DNA of 64,000 nucleotides from Bradyrhizobium tropiciagri. Its GTDB lineage: Bacteria > Pseudomonadota > Alphaproteobacteria > Rhizobiales > Xanthobacteraceae. Position 1 is the first letter of the stretch; each line of letters starts with the position of its first letter. Location: assembly GCF_018130545.1 (NCBI RefSeq), contig NZ_JAFCKF010000005.1:434001-498000 (forward strand). The letters run 5' to 3'. A program made the translations under genes and the position numbers. Under the pieces are notes generated by a model. It was given only the letters and a program-made list of their open reading frames with translations, had not been told where the DNA came from and made no database searches. Below, piece by piece: positions 8,609 through 17,463 of this stretch.

Positions 8609-10066
8609 TTGCTCTTCGCCGGATTACTCACGTTGAAGCGCTCGGATGAGGCCGGGCTGGCTGCGCAGTTGACGCAGCAGCTCCGCGCGATGATATCCGC
8701 TGGTCAGATCAGGAGCGGCGCCATGCTGCCGTCGAGCCGTAGTCTTGCGGCCGAGCTCGATGTGGCGCGCAACACGGTCATCTACGCCTATGAACAACTT
8801 GCCGCCGAGGGCTATCTGCGCGTATCCGCGCGGCGGCGTCCGGTGGTAACCGATGATATCGAAGCGCGCTTTGCCAAACCTGTACCGGCGCCACGGCGCG
8901 ATGCCGCGCGCAAGCCACTGCTGTCGCCGTGGGCCTTGCAGCTTTCCGACACGGATTGGCCGCTGTCCTACCAGGCCGATTTCCGGCCGCTCCGTCCTGG
9001 GCTTGCGGATGCGCGCGAGTTTCCGCACCAGATCTGGGCGCGCGGCCTGCGCCGCAGCGCGTTGCGCCGCCGCTTCAACGACCAGACCGTGGTCAACCGG
9101 CCGAGGCTGCGCGGGGCCTTGCGTGATTACCTCGAAGTCAACAGGGGCGTGCGCGCCGAGGCCGATCAGATCCTGATTCTGCCGACGGCACAGGCGGCGC
9201 TGTCGCTGATCGCCGCGACCACCATCGTCGCCGGTGACGCGGTGTGGACCGAGGACCCCGGCTATCCCGGCGCCGCGGCGGCGTTTCGCGCGGCCGGCGC
9301 CGAGGTCGTCGGTATCAGGCTCGACCAATGGGGCATGATGCGGACGCGCGCCGCGCGTGCGCCAAAGCTGATCTTCACGACGCCGTCGCATCAGCACCCG
9401 ACCGGACGGGTGATGCCGGTCGCGCGCCGCACCGAATTGCTGGCGGCGGCCGAGCCTGGCAAGACCTGGATCGTCGAGGACGATTACGACGGCGAGTTTC
9501 ACTATGACAGCCGGCCGATGCCGGCCTTGCAGGGGCTCGACCGCGAGGGACGCGTGCTCTATCTCGGCACGTTCGCAAAAGCGATGACCGCCGATATCCG
9601 GTTCGGCTATCTGGTGGTGCCGCCGCAGCTGGCGCGGACCATGGAGATCGCGCAGCGGCATCTCGGGCTGATCGCCTCCGTGCATGTCCAGGAGGCGCTG
9701 GCCGATTTCATGGCCGACGGGCATTTCCTGGCACACATCAGGCGCATGCGGCGGATCTACCGGGCACGCCGCGACCATCTCGCCGCGGCGCTGGCGCGGC
9801 AGCTGGGCGAGGTGCTGACGGCCGAGGTCCCGCCGGGCGGCATGCAGCTGGTGGCCCGTTTCAAGGATGGTGCCGCAGATCAGGGCGCCGTGACGCGGCT
9901 GGTGGCCGCCGGCGTCGAGGTGCGCGCGCTGTCAAGCCTCGCGCTGGAGCGGCCGCGCGACCACGGCCTGTTGCTCGGCTTCGCTGCCTGGCGTGAGAAC
10001 GAGATCGGCGCCGCGGTGCGGACCATGGCGAGCTGCCTGACCGGCAGGCGCGTGGCGCGCGGGTAG
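8609..10066 (+). CDS. MocR/PdxR-type GntR regulator with aminotransferase-like domain
   Basis: This 485-residue regulator has an N-terminal winged helix of GntR type (residues about 12-75, LPSSRSLAAELDVARNTVIYAYEQL) and a C-terminal fold-type I aminotransferase-like domain. That domain keeps the PLP-binding lysine (GTFAKAM, about 328) and the VEDDYDGEFHYDSRP motif. MocR proteins sense PLP-linked amines and activate a neighbouring gene, here probably the divergent EamA exporter. The start is TTG at 8609; the nearby ATG at 8595 is in another frame and runs to an early stop. Confidence 0.88.
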   Translation: MLFAGLLTLKRSDEAGLAAQLTQQLRAMISAGQIRSGAMLPSSRSLAAELDVARNTVIYAYEQLAAEGYLRVSARRRPVVTDDIEARFAKPVPAPRRDAARKPLLSPWALQLSDTDWPLSYQADFRPLRPGLADAREFPHQIWARGLRRSALRRRFNDQTVVNRPRLRGALRDYLEVNRGVRAEADQILILPTAQAALSLIAATTIVAGDAVWTEDPGYPGAAAAFRAAGAEVVGIRLDQWGMMRTRAARAPKLIFTTPSHQHPTGRVMPVARRTELLAAAEPGKTWIVEDDYDGEFHYDSRPMPALQGLDREGRVLYLGTFAKAMTADIRFGYLVVPPQLARTMEIAQRHLGLIASVHVQEALADFMADGHFLAHIRRMRRIYRARRDHLAAALARQLGEVLTAEVPPGGMQLVARFKDGAADQGAVTRLVAAGVEVRALSSLALERPRDHGLLLGFAAWRENEIGAAVRTMASCLTGRRVARG

Positions 10067-10076
10067 AGTCGCAGGC

Positions 10077-11297
10077 TCACTCGGCGGCCTTGGTGACGAT
10101 CCGCACCTCCGAGGTCAGCGTCTTGTGCACCGGGCACTTGTCGGCGATCTCCATCAGCCGCTTGCGCTGATCGGCGTCGAGATCGCCCTCGATCCTGATA
10201 ACACGGTCGATCTGGTCGAGCATGCCCTCGCGGGTCTCGCACTCCTCGCAATCCTTGGCATAGATCTTGTTGTGCTGGAGCGTCACGGTGATGCGATCGA
10301 CCGGCAGCGACTTGCGATCGGCATACATCCGCATCGTCATCGAGGTGCAGGCGCCGAGCCCGGTGAGCAGGAAATCGTACGGCCCGGGGCCGCTGTCATC
10401 GCCGCCAACGCTGACCGGTTCGTCGGCGATCAACCGGTGCGGACCCGTTGTGACGATCTGCTGGAACTTGCCGTTACGGGTCTCCTGCACCACGACGTTG
10501 CGCGGCGCGCTACCGGCCTCCGCCACGGGCTGCGGCATGAGATCGACATAACGCTCGGCCCAGGCGCCGATCACGTCGGCGACGTAGGCGGCGTCCTGCT
10601 TGCCGCTCAGAAGATGATCAGCGCCGGAAAGCGAGACGAAGCTCTTCGGATGCTTGGCCGCGATGAAGATATTGGTGGCATTGTCGATGCCGACGGTGTC
10701 GTCGGTCGGCGCATGCATGATCAGCAGCGCCTTGTGCAGCTGCTTGACCTGCGCCATCAAATTCTGCTCGGCGACGTCGTCGAGGAATTCGCGCTTGATG
10801 CGGAACGGGCGGCCGGCGAGCGACACTTCGCCTTCACCCTGCGCGCGGATATCCTCGATCTTGTCCTTGAAGAAATGCGTGACATGGACGGGGTCGGACG
10901 GCGCGGCGATGGTGACGACCGCCTTCGCCTCGGGAATCTGGCCTGCGGCGGCCAGGATCGCGGCGCCACCCAGGCTGTGGCCGATCAGAATTGCGGGCGC
11001 CTTGCGCGTCTCGCGCAGATGGTCGGCGGCGCGAACCAGATCGGCGACGTTCGACGAGAAGGTCGCGTTGGCGAAATCACCTTCGCTGGAGCCGAGCCCG
11101 GTGAAGTCGAACCGCAGCGTGGCGATGCCCTTGGCGGCGAGGGCGACCGCGATGCGCTTGGCCGCAAGCACGTCCTTGCCGCAGGTGAAGCAATGCGCGA
11201 ACAGCGCATAGGCCTTGATCGGTCCATCGGGCGTATCGAGTGCGGCGGCCAGCTGGTGACCGCCCACACCGGTGAATTGAAAGCGTTCATGCGGCAC
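10077..11297 (-). CDS. Bifunctional alpha/beta hydrolase - OsmC family protein
   Basis: This 406-residue fusion has an alpha/beta hydrolase at residues about 10-250 (nucleophile Ser in IGHSLGGAA, later acid and His in ADHLLSG) and an OsmC/Ohr domain at about 265-406. The OsmC domain keeps its redox cysteines (GLGACTSMTMRMYA and DCEECET). OsmC domains reduce organic hydroperoxides with thiol cofactors. The hydrolase substrate is unknown. This exact domain order occurs as a stand-alone family in proteobacteria, so the fusion is real and not a misread. It is convergent with the MocR gene (10-base gap) and follows the molybdoenzyme gene on the minus strand. Confidence 0.9.
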   Translation of the reverse strand: MPHERFQFTGVGGHQLAAALDTPDGPIKAYALFAHCFTCGKDVLAAKRIAVALAAKGIATLRFDFTGLGSSEGDFANATFSSNVADLVRAADHLRETRKAPAILIGHSLGGAAILAAAGQIPEAKAVVTIAAPSDPVHVTHFFKDKIEDIRAQGEGEVSLAGRPFRIKREFLDDVAEQNLMAQVKQLHKALLIMHAPTDDTVGIDNATNIFIAAKHPKSFVSLSGADHLLSGKQDAAYVADVIGAWAERYVDLMPQPVAEAGSAPRNVVVQETRNGKFQQIVTTGPHRLIADEPVSVGGDDSGPGPYDFLLTGLGACTSMTMRMYADRKSLPVDRITVTLQHNKIYAKDCEECETREGMLDQIDRVIRIEGDLDADQRKRLMEIADKCPVHKTLTSEVRIVTKAAE

Positions 11298-11325
11298 GGG
11301 CAGGCTCCATCATTGTGTTGGTTCG

Positions 11326-11988
11326 TCAGTCGTCAGAATAGCGCTGTTCGGCCCAGGGATCACCGCGATTGTGATAGCCGCGCACCTCCCAGAAGCCCGG
11401 CGCATCGTCGGTCAAGAATTCGATGCGCTGCAGCCATTTCGCGCTCTTCCAGAAATAGAGATGCGGCACCACCAGCCGCACTGGCCCGCCATGCTCCTGC
11501 TCCAGCGGCTTGCCCGACCAGCTATGCGCGAGCAGCGCGTCCTCGGCGGCGAAATCCTCCAGCGTCAGGTTCGTCGTATAACCGTCATACGAATGCAACA
11601 CGACGAAGCGCGCGTCCTCGCGCGGCCGGCAGGCGGCGAGCAGGTCGCGGGTCGCGAGCCCCTCCCACTGATTGTCGTAGCGCGACCAGGTGGTGACGCA
11701 ATGAATGTCGGAGACGAACTGCGTCTGCGGCTGCGCGGTGAATTGCGGCCAGTCCCAGTAGATCGTCTGCTCGACCGCGCCGTAGACGTCGAGCCGCCAG
11801 CGCTCTCGCGTGATGTTCGGCAGCAGCCCGAGATCGAGCACCGGCCAGTCCTTGGTCAGATGCTGGCCCGGTGGCAGGCGCTGCTCCTCCGGCCGGGTGA
11901 TCTTGCCGGTGAGGAACTTGCCCTGGCGCGCCCAGTTCTGCTTGCTGCGCGTCAGCTTGCTCTCGGGTGGTTCCTGATCGTCGGTCAT
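11326..11988 (-). CDS. Sulfite-oxidase-fold molybdopterin-dependent oxidoreductase
   Basis: This 220-residue protein has the Oxidored_molyb fold. The molybdenum-ligating Cys lies in DIHCVTTWSRYDNQWEG (about residue 97), with the downstream GGPVRLVVPHLYFWKSAKW core. It lacks a heme domain, a dimerisation domain and a visible Tat signal, so it appears cytoplasmic, unlike periplasmic MsrP. Members of this short subgroup are annotated as sulfite-oxidase-like and their substrates are mostly unknown. It lies 28 bases upstream of the hydrolase-OsmC gene on the same strand, which suggests a shared redox or stress role, and 12 bases downstream of the MFS gene. Confidence 0.85.
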   Translation of the reverse strand: MTDDQEPPESKLTRSKQNWARQGKFLTGKITRPEEQRLPPGQHLTKDWPVLDLGLLPNITRERWRLDVYGAVEQTIYWDWPQFTAQPQTQFVSDIHCVTTWSRYDNQWEGLATRDLLAACRPREDARFVVLHSYDGYTTNLTLEDFAAEDALLAHSWSGKPLEQEHGGPVRLVVPHLYFWKSAKWLQRIEFLTDDAPGFWEVRGYHNRGDPWAEQRYSDD

Positions 11989-12000
11989 AGCGTCAGGCCA

Positions 12001-13323
12001 TCATTCGTGGCGATGCATCGCGGACTCGTGCTTGGTGTCGCGCATGGTCGAGTAGATCAGCAGCGACAGGAAAATCATGCCGCTGAGACAATAGTAGAAC
12101 CAGTCCTCGTGCCCGATGCTCTTGAAGTAGAGCGCGACCGCCGGCGCGGTGCCGCCGAAGATCGACACCGTGATGGCGTAGGGCAGGCCGACGCCCAGCG
12201 CGCGGACATTGGTCGGGAACAGCTCGGCCTTCACGATCGCATTGATCGAGGTGTAGCCGGCGACGAAGATCCAGGCGCCGCAGATCAACAGGAAGGCGAC
12301 GAAGGGCGATTTGGTGTCCTTCAGCGCGGTCAGGATCGGCACCGTGGCGAGTGTGCCGACGACGCCGAAGAAGATCAGCAGCGGCTTGCGGCCGATGCGG
12401 TCGGACAGCGCGCCATAGATCGGTTGCAGGAAGGTCGCGAAGATCAGTGAGCCGAAGATCACGAAAGTGGTCTGGTCCTCGGTCAGGCCAACCGACAATT
12501 TTACGAAAGTCTGCATGTAGGTGGTGAAGGTGTAGAACGCCGCGGTGCCGCCGGCGGTGAGGCCGACCACCAGCAGCAATTCGCGCGGGTAGTTCAGGAG
12601 GCCGACGATCGAGCCGGTCGGCTTGGAGACCTTCTTGGCTTCCTCGAACGCCTCGGTCTCATGCAGGCCGCGCCGCATCACCGCTGCGAAGATCGCGAGC
12701 ATGGCGCCGATCACGAACGGAATCCGCCAGCCCCAGGCCTTCAGCTCGTCCGGGGTCAGGAACACCTTCTGCAGCAACAGCAGCACGATGATCGCGGTCA
12801 GCTGGCCGCCGATCAGGGTGACGTACTGGAAGCTGGAATAGAAGCCGCGATGCTTGGCATCGGCGACTTCGCTGAGATAGGTGGCGCTGGCGCCATATTC
12901 GCCGCCGAGGCTGAGGCCCTCGATGACGCGGGCGAGCGCGAGGATTGCAGGGGCCGCAAAGCCGATCGTGGCGTAGGTCGGCGTCACCGCGATGATCAGC
13001 GAGCCGAAGCACATGCAGACCACCGACAGCGTCAGCGACAGCCGCCGGCCATAGCGGTCGGCGATGTAGCCGAACAGCCAGCCGCCGAGCGGGCGCATCA
13101 GGAAGGTCGCGGCGAACAGCACGGCGGCATTGAGCTGCTGCACCACCGGATCGCTGTGCGGGAAGAACGCCGGTGCGAAATACAGCGCGAACGCGGTGTA
13201 GGCGTAAAAATCGTACCATTCGACGAGATTGCCGACCGATCCGATGAAGATCGCCTTCACCCGCCGCTCGACGTCATGGATGTCGAGACGATCGCTCGCG
13301 GATTGAGCGGTTTGTTCGGACAT
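12001..13323 (-). CDS. MFS transporter, metabolite:H+ symporter (MHS) type
   Basis: This 440-residue, 12-segment transporter resembles the KgtP/ProP branch of the major facilitator superfamily. It has WYDFYAYTAFALYFAPAFF at the start of helix 1, LMRPLGGWLFGYIADRYGRR as the helix 2-3 loop signature and GLSLGGEYGASATYLSE in helix 4-5. Such proteins take up dicarboxylates, aromatic acids or osmolytes with protons. It lies 84 bases after the P450 gene on the same strand, so it may import the P450 substrate. The specific substrate is not recognisable. Confidence 0.88.
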   Translation of the reverse strand: MSEQTAQSASDRLDIHDVERRVKAIFIGSVGNLVEWYDFYAYTAFALYFAPAFFPHSDPVVQQLNAAVLFAATFLMRPLGGWLFGYIADRYGRRLSLTLSVVCMCFGSLIIAVTPTYATIGFAAPAILALARVIEGLSLGGEYGASATYLSEVADAKHRGFYSSFQYVTLIGGQLTAIIVLLLLQKVFLTPDELKAWGWRIPFVIGAMLAIFAAVMRRGLHETEAFEEAKKVSKPTGSIVGLLNYPRELLLVVGLTAGGTAAFYTFTTYMQTFVKLSVGLTEDQTTFVIFGSLIFATFLQPIYGALSDRIGRKPLLIFFGVVGTLATVPILTALKDTKSPFVAFLLICGAWIFVAGYTSINAIVKAELFPTNVRALGVGLPYAITVSIFGGTAPAVALYFKSIGHEDWFYYCLSGMIFLSLLIYSTMRDTKHESAMHRHE

Positions 13324-13407
13324 TGACAGGCCTCCCCGGATTCTCTGGCACGATTCCGGGGCAACCTAACTCATTTGCGTGGGGCGATGTAACTGCTGTC
13401 CTGTTCC

Positions 13408-14634
13408 TCAGGCATTCTTGCCGAACAGGACAGGCAGTTGACGCGGGCCGCGCACCGTGCCTTCGGACCATGTGACCTTGCCGGCCGGGTCGAGGCGGAA
13501 GTCCGGAATCCGCTTCAGCCATTCCTCGATTGCCACCTGCATCTCCATCCGCGCCAAATTGGAACCGACGCAGCGGTGGATGCCGAGGCCGAAGGCGGCG
13601 TGGCGGTTCTCCTTGCGGTCGATCACCACCTTGTCGGCATCGGGGAACATCGCGGGGTCGCGGTTGGCCGCGGGGAACGACAACAGCACCATGTTGCCGG
13701 CCTTGACCGGGCAGCCGGAGATCGTGGTTTCCTTCATCACCTCGCGCGCCATCGTGACCGGCGAATAGGCGCGCAGGAATTCCTCGATCGCAATCGGGAT
13801 CAGCGCCGGCTCCGCAACCAGGCGCTCGCGGTCAGCCGGCGTCCTGGCGAGGTGCCAGAGCGAGGAGCCGATCGCGCTCCAGGTGGTATCGATGCCGGCA
13901 ATCAGGAGCAGCCGCAGCGAGCCGAGCACGTGCTCGTCGGTCAGCGGCTGGCCGCCGGGGCCCTTGGCCCGCAAAAGCTGCGAGATCAGATCGTCGCCCG
14001 GTTGAAGTTTGCGCTGCTCGAGATGGGCCATGAAATAGCCGGTCATCTCGCGCACGCCGTTCATCAGCTCCTCTTCGTTCTTGATGCCGAGCTCGAGGAT
14101 CTGGTGGATCCACTTGATGAACAGGTCGCCGTCCTTCTCGGGAATTCCCAGCATATGCGCGATGGCGCGCACCGGGATGTGCTTGGTGTAGCGCGCCGCG
14201 GCGTCGCAATGGCCATCGGCAATGAATTCGTCGATCAGCTCGTTGCAGATCGCGCGCACCCGCGGCTCCAGCCGCTTCATCGCATCCGGCGTGAACGGCG
14301 GCAGCAGAACCTGCTTGGCGGGCTTGTGCTCCGGCGGATCCGACGTGATCGGCGGCGCGCGGGCGGAGATCTCGGGGCGGACGTCGCGTACGATGACGCG
14401 GCGCGAGGAGAAGTGCTCGGTGTCGTAGGCGATCTCCTTCACCGCCTGATAGGTGGTCGGCATGTAGCAGCCGAGGAAGCGCTCGGTGTGCACGACCGGC
14501 GAGGCCGCGCGCAGCGTCTCCCAGATCGGGAACGGGTCATCGGTCCAGACCGGATCGGTGTGGTCGAAATCATGGACCCAGTCGGTGACCGGGGGATGTT
14601 CGGGCAAAAAGCTTGCGGACGGGGAATCGGACAT
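13408..14634 (-). CDS. Cytochrome P450 (bacterial class I)
   Basis: This 408-residue soluble monooxygenase has the I-helix oxygen-binding motif AGIDTT (246-251), the ExxR pair at Glu285/Arg288 and the heme loop FGLGIHRCVG with ligand Cys355. The start is the ATG at 14634, preceded by AAGGAAACGAG; a TTG nine codons upstream lacks such a site. It follows the ferredoxin gene by 60 bases and precedes an MFS transporter, forming a small substrate-oxidation unit. It looks like the families that act on terpenoids or small aromatic compounds. No ferredoxin reductase is adjacent, so electrons must come from elsewhere or from PaaE-like enzymes. Confidence 0.93.
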   Translation of the reverse strand: MSDSPSASFLPEHPPVTDWVHDFDHTDPVWTDDPFPIWETLRAASPVVHTERFLGCYMPTTYQAVKEIAYDTEHFSSRRVIVRDVRPEISARAPPITSDPPEHKPAKQVLLPPFTPDAMKRLEPRVRAICNELIDEFIADGHCDAAARYTKHIPVRAIAHMLGIPEKDGDLFIKWIHQILELGIKNEEELMNGVREMTGYFMAHLEQRKLQPGDDLISQLLRAKGPGGQPLTDEHVLGSLRLLLIAGIDTTWSAIGSSLWHLARTPADRERLVAEPALIPIAIEEFLRAYSPVTMAREVMKETTISGCPVKAGNMVLLSFPAANRDPAMFPDADKVVIDRKENRHAAFGLGIHRCVGSNLARMEMQVAIEEWLKRIPDFRLDPAGKVTWSEGTVRGPRQLPVLFGKNA

Positions 14635-14694
14635 CAGCTCGTTTCCTTCTCGTTCGATCAAACGCTGGTCGGCGGAGCGGGCGGCGCGCGGCCG

Positions 14695-14901
14695 CTACTC
14701 CTCGGTGACTTCGATCGCGATTTCCGGGCAATTGGTCTGCGCGAGCCAGGCCTTGTCCTCGAGCCCGGCGGGAACGGTCCCGTCGCCGGCTTCATGGGCG
14801 TTGCCGAATTCGTCGAGCTCGAACAGTTCGGGGGCGAGTGATTTGCAGCGCGCGTGACCCTGGCATTTATCCTGGTCGACGCGGATTCTGAGCTTGGACA
14901 T
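14695..14901 (-). CDS. [3Fe-4S] ferredoxin, partner of the adjacent P450
   Basis: This 68-residue ferredoxin has only three cluster cysteines: Cys13, Cys19 and Cys58 (CQGHARC and NCPE). His16 stands where a four-iron ferredoxin would have its second Cys. This pattern is typical of the [3Fe-4S] ferredoxins that serve bacterial P450s. It is the first gene of the minus-strand fdx-P450-MFS unit and should pass single electrons to the P450 at 13408-14634. A sigma70-like promoter (15024-15052) and a small palindrome lie upstream. Confidence 0.92.
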   Translation of the reverse strand: MSKLRIRVDQDKCQGHARCKSLAPELFELDEFGNAHEAGDGTVPAGLEDKAWLAQTNCPEIAIEVTEE

Positions 14902-14965
14902 GCAAGCGCTCTCCCTCGGCTCTGGCGCGCTGCGGAGCGCGCCGGGTTCCTCGTTTTCGTATCAT

Positions 14966-14981
14966 GCAAGTTCTAGCTTGC
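14966..14981. promoter_or_regulatory. Small palindrome in the ferredoxin-P450 leader
   Basis: GCAAG and CTTGC pair across a 6-base centre (14966-14981). The site lies between the predicted promoter and the ferredoxin start, where a bound repressor would block transcription. No regulator is adjacent, so the assignment is tentative. Confidence 0.25.
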
Positions 14982-15023
14982 TTGGGCGGCCGGCTTCAAA
15001 GCCGCACCACCAAGTTATAGTGT

Positions 15024-15052
15024 ATTACATTATTGTCGGGGGCGGACGTCAA
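15024..15052 (-). promoter_or_regulatory. Sigma70-like promoter of the ferredoxin-P450-MFS unit
   Basis: On the minus strand TTGACG (15052-15047) is followed after exactly 17 bases by TGTAAT (15029-15024), one mismatch each from the consensus hexamers. The local sequence is clearly AT-richer than its surroundings. Transcription would begin near 15017, about 115 bases before the ferredoxin start. This is the best sigma70-like promoter I can see in the window. Confidence 0.6.
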
Positions 15053-15100
15053 GCGAAAATTCAGCGGCCGGGCGCCGGCGGTTTGGGATAATACGGACCG

Positions 15101-16372
15101 TCAGCCCGGCGAATTGTCCTGCAGCGCCTGGTCGAGGGCGTCGACCAGCAGGTCGATATGCTCCGGGCCAAAGACCAGCGGCGGCCGGATCTTCAGGACA
15201 TTGCCGCCTGGCCCCGCCGCGCTGATCAGCACGCCCTTTTCACGCAGCGCGTTCACGATCTGCGCCGCCTGCTTGCCGGCGGGGGTGCCGTCATGGCGCA
15301 ATTCGACACCGATGAACAGGCCGGCACCGCGGACCTCTGCCACCAGTTGATGCCGCGTGCGCAGGGCGTCGAGCCGCTGGCGCAGAAGCGCACCGGTGCG
15401 CCCGGCGTTCTCGACCAAGCCTTCCCGCTCGATCACATCGAGCACGGCCATGCCGGCGGCGGCCGACACGGGATTGCCGCCAAAGGTGTTGAAGTAGCGC
15501 GAGCGGGCGCCGAATTCCCTGAGCAAGTCCGGGCGTGCGGCCATCGCGGCGATCGGATGGCCGTTGCCCATCGGCTTGCCCATCGTGACCATGTCGGGAA
15601 CGATCCCATGGCGGGCAAAGCCCCACAGGCCCTGGCCGCAGCGGCCGAAGCCGGGCTGCACCTCGTCGGCGATGAACAGCGCGCCGGCGGCACGCGTGGC
15701 CTCCACGGCCGGCCTCAGGAAGCCAGGCGGGTCGGCGAACACGCCGTCGCTGGAGAAGATCGTATCGACCAGCAGCGCGGCCGGGCGAATGCCGCTGCGT
15801 GCCATATCGGCGAACGCTGTGCGGACGTGGCTTGCAAAGATCTCGCCCGTTTCGTCACCGGCGGACTGCGGCGCCGGCACCAGCCGGACATGGGGCGCGG
15901 TCGGCTCGGGCAGGCCGAGCGACGGCGACAATTCGGCAAGCGCGCCGGTCACGCCGTGATAGGCGGTCCGGGTGACGATGACGCCGGTGCCGCCGGTGCA
16001 GGTGCGGGCGACGCGGAGCGCCAGGTCGTTGGCCTCGCTGCCGGTGCAGGTGAACATCACCTGGCCGATCTCGGCCGGGAAGGTCGCGAGCAGCCGCTCG
16101 GCGTAGTCGAGGATCGTCTCGTGCAGATAGCGGGTGTGGGTGTTGAGCACCGCAGCCTGCCGCGCGATCGCCTCGATCACGTGCGGATGGCAGTGACCGA
16201 CGCAGGCGACGTTGTTATAGGCGTCGAGATAGCGCTTGCCCGCGGCGTCGTAGAGCCAGATGCCTTCGCCGCGCACGACATGCACCGGCTGCTCGTAGAA
16301 CAGCCGGTAGGCAGGACCGAGCAGGCGGTTGCGGCGCGCGATCAGCTCTTGCGTCGAGGTTTCGGCCGGCAT
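15101..16372 (-). CDS. Class III PLP enzyme, phospho-lyase type (ETNPPL/PHYKPL-like)
   Basis: This 423-residue fold-type I PLP enzyme of the class III aminotransferase family carries the PLP lysine in [12 protein letters not shown] and the stretch [11 protein letters not shown]. Both are very close to human ethanolamine-phosphate phospho-lyase and 5-phosphohydroxylysine phospho-lyase. Those enzymes eliminate phosphate and ammonia from a phosphorylated amino alcohol rather than transaminating it. The adjacent upstream APH-fold kinase strengthens this reading. Start ATG 16372 has GGGAGAG upstream and lies 4 bases after the kinase stop; a farther ATG at 16396 would overlap the kinase. It is the last gene of the operon. 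A plain omega-amino-acid transaminase remains possible. Confidence 0.85.
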   Translation of the reverse strand: MPAETSTQELIARRNRLLGPAYRLFYEQPVHVVRGEGIWLYDAAGKRYLDAYNNVACVGHCHPHVIEAIARQAAVLNTHTRYLHETILDYAERLLATFPAEIGQVMFTCTGSEANDLALRVARTCTGGTGVIVTRTAYHGVTGALAELSPSLGLPEPTAPHVRLVPAPQSAGDETGEIFASHVRTAFADMARSGIRPAALLVDTIFSSDGVFADPPGFLRPAVEATRAAGALFIADEVQPGFGRCGQGLWGFARHGIVPDMVTMGKPMGNGHPIAAMAARPDLLREFGARSRYFNTFGGNPVSAAAGMAVLDVIEREGLVENAGRTGALLRQRLDALRTRHQLVAEVRGAGLFIGVELRHDGTPAGKQAAQIVNALREKGVLISAAGPGGNVLKIRPPLVFGPEHIDLLVDALDQALQDNSPG

Positions 16373-16376
16373 CGTG

Positions 16377-17441
16377 TCACTCTCCCTGGCAGGCACGCTC
16401 GATCTGCTGCCTGGCCTGTGTTCGCGTCAGTGTCGCGATCCGGGCGAGCCGGGCCGACGCCTGCTTGTTGTTGCGCAGAATATACCCGCTGTTCTCCGGA
16501 TAGCGAGCGGCCCTGATGTTGCTGATCACGATCGTCATCACCATGCGGGTCGCGATCAGGTCGAACAGGATGCTGCGCTCGGACCGCTCGAGCGGCGAGA
16601 CCGCATGATAGGCCGCAATCAGATCGAGCGCCGGCGCCAGCGGATCGTCGCTGTCGGTCACCTGATAGGCTGCCGCGATCGCGAGGTCGTTGATACGCGC
16701 CGTCGCGGTCATGTCGCCGAAATCGATGATGCCGCAGATGCGCGTCTGTGAGGCCGCGTCGACGACGATGTTGTGCGGATTGAGATCGTTATGCAGCGGT
16801 TGCGTTGGAAGCTGCGCCAATACGGGCACGGCGTCGGCGTCGAAATGATCGAGGACGCGTTCGACCAGCTCGCGCTGGGCGGACGGTACCGCGCCGAGCA
16901 GCGGACGCAGCTCGGCGGCGTGCCGGACGTCCCAGAGCAATTTATGGTTTGCGCCGGGATGAACGAAGTCGCGCAGCGCAACGGCGAGCCGTGCCGCGCA
17001 GCGGCCGACGTCACCGCGCAACGTCGCCGATGGCGGCGCCTGATGCATCGGCGTTCCCGCAAGGAACGTCAGCAGCCGCACCATCCTGGTCGAGCCGTCG
17101 TCGAAGCCGACGTCGAGTTCGGTCGCGCCATTCCGCGCAGGGATGATGCGCGGGATCGGCAGCAACGGATCACGGATCGCGACGTGGCGCAGGGCTTCCG
17201 TCTGCAGATTGGTGACGGCGCGATCTTCGTCGGGATTGGCGATCTTGAGGACGTATTCGCATCCGTCTTGCGCGCGCAGCCGGAAATTCTGGTCGCGCTC
17301 GCTGTCGAGCCGGCGGATGTCGGCCGACAGGCCGTAGTGCTCGCTGACAAGCGTCAGCGCATGTGCCTCCGCAATCGGCCCGGCGGCGCGCAGCCCGTCG
17401 AGCCGGTCCGCGGCGTCAGTGGACGAACGGGGGATCTGCAT
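16377..17441 (-). CDS. APH-fold kinase (hydroxylysine-kinase/homoserine-kinase-like)
   Basis: This 354-residue phosphotransferase has the protein-kinase-like APH fold. The catalytic loop is PLHNDLNPHNIVVD (Asp219, Asn224) and the metal-binding DFG is IIDFGDM (Asp240). It resembles the small-molecule kinases of the AGPHD1/hydroxylysine kinase type more than antibiotic kinases. The start is ATG 17441 behind GAGGAGC; longer in-frame extensions would run through the upstream dehydrogenase. Its stop is 4 bases before the PLP enzyme start, so kinase and lyase are translationally linked. The proposed job is ATP-dependent phosphorylation of the hydroxyl that the lyase then eliminates. Confidence 0.82.
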   Translation of the reverse strand: MQIPRSSTDAADRLDGLRAAGPIAEAHALTLVSEHYGLSADIRRLDSERDQNFRLRAQDGCEYVLKIANPDEDRAVTNLQTEALRHVAIRDPLLPIPRIIPARNGATELDVGFDDGSTRMVRLLTFLAGTPMHQAPPSATLRGDVGRCAARLAVALRDFVHPGANHKLLWDVRHAAELRPLLGAVPSAQRELVERVLDHFDADAVPVLAQLPTQPLHNDLNPHNIVVDAASQTRICGIIDFGDMTATARINDLAIAAAYQVTDSDDPLAPALDLIAAYHAVSPLERSERSILFDLIATRMVMTIVISNIRAARYPENSGYILRNNKQASARLARIATLTRTQARQQIERACQGE

Positions 17442-17463
17442 CTGGCGCTCCTCGATGTCGCAA

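Noticed and set aside
10125-11696. 523-codon plus-strand open frame opposite the hydrolase-OsmC and molybdoenzyme genes
   Set aside because: Antisense to two well-supported genes, spans their boundary, and shows no domain signature.
13408-14661. P450 start at the upstream TTG (14661)
   Set aside because: The ATG at 14634 has a good AAGGAAACGAG ribosome site and gives the usual P450 N-terminus.
16377-17441. Aminoglycoside resistance kinase
   Set aside because: The fold is the same, but the operon context with a transporter and phospho-lyase points to a metabolic small-molecule kinase.
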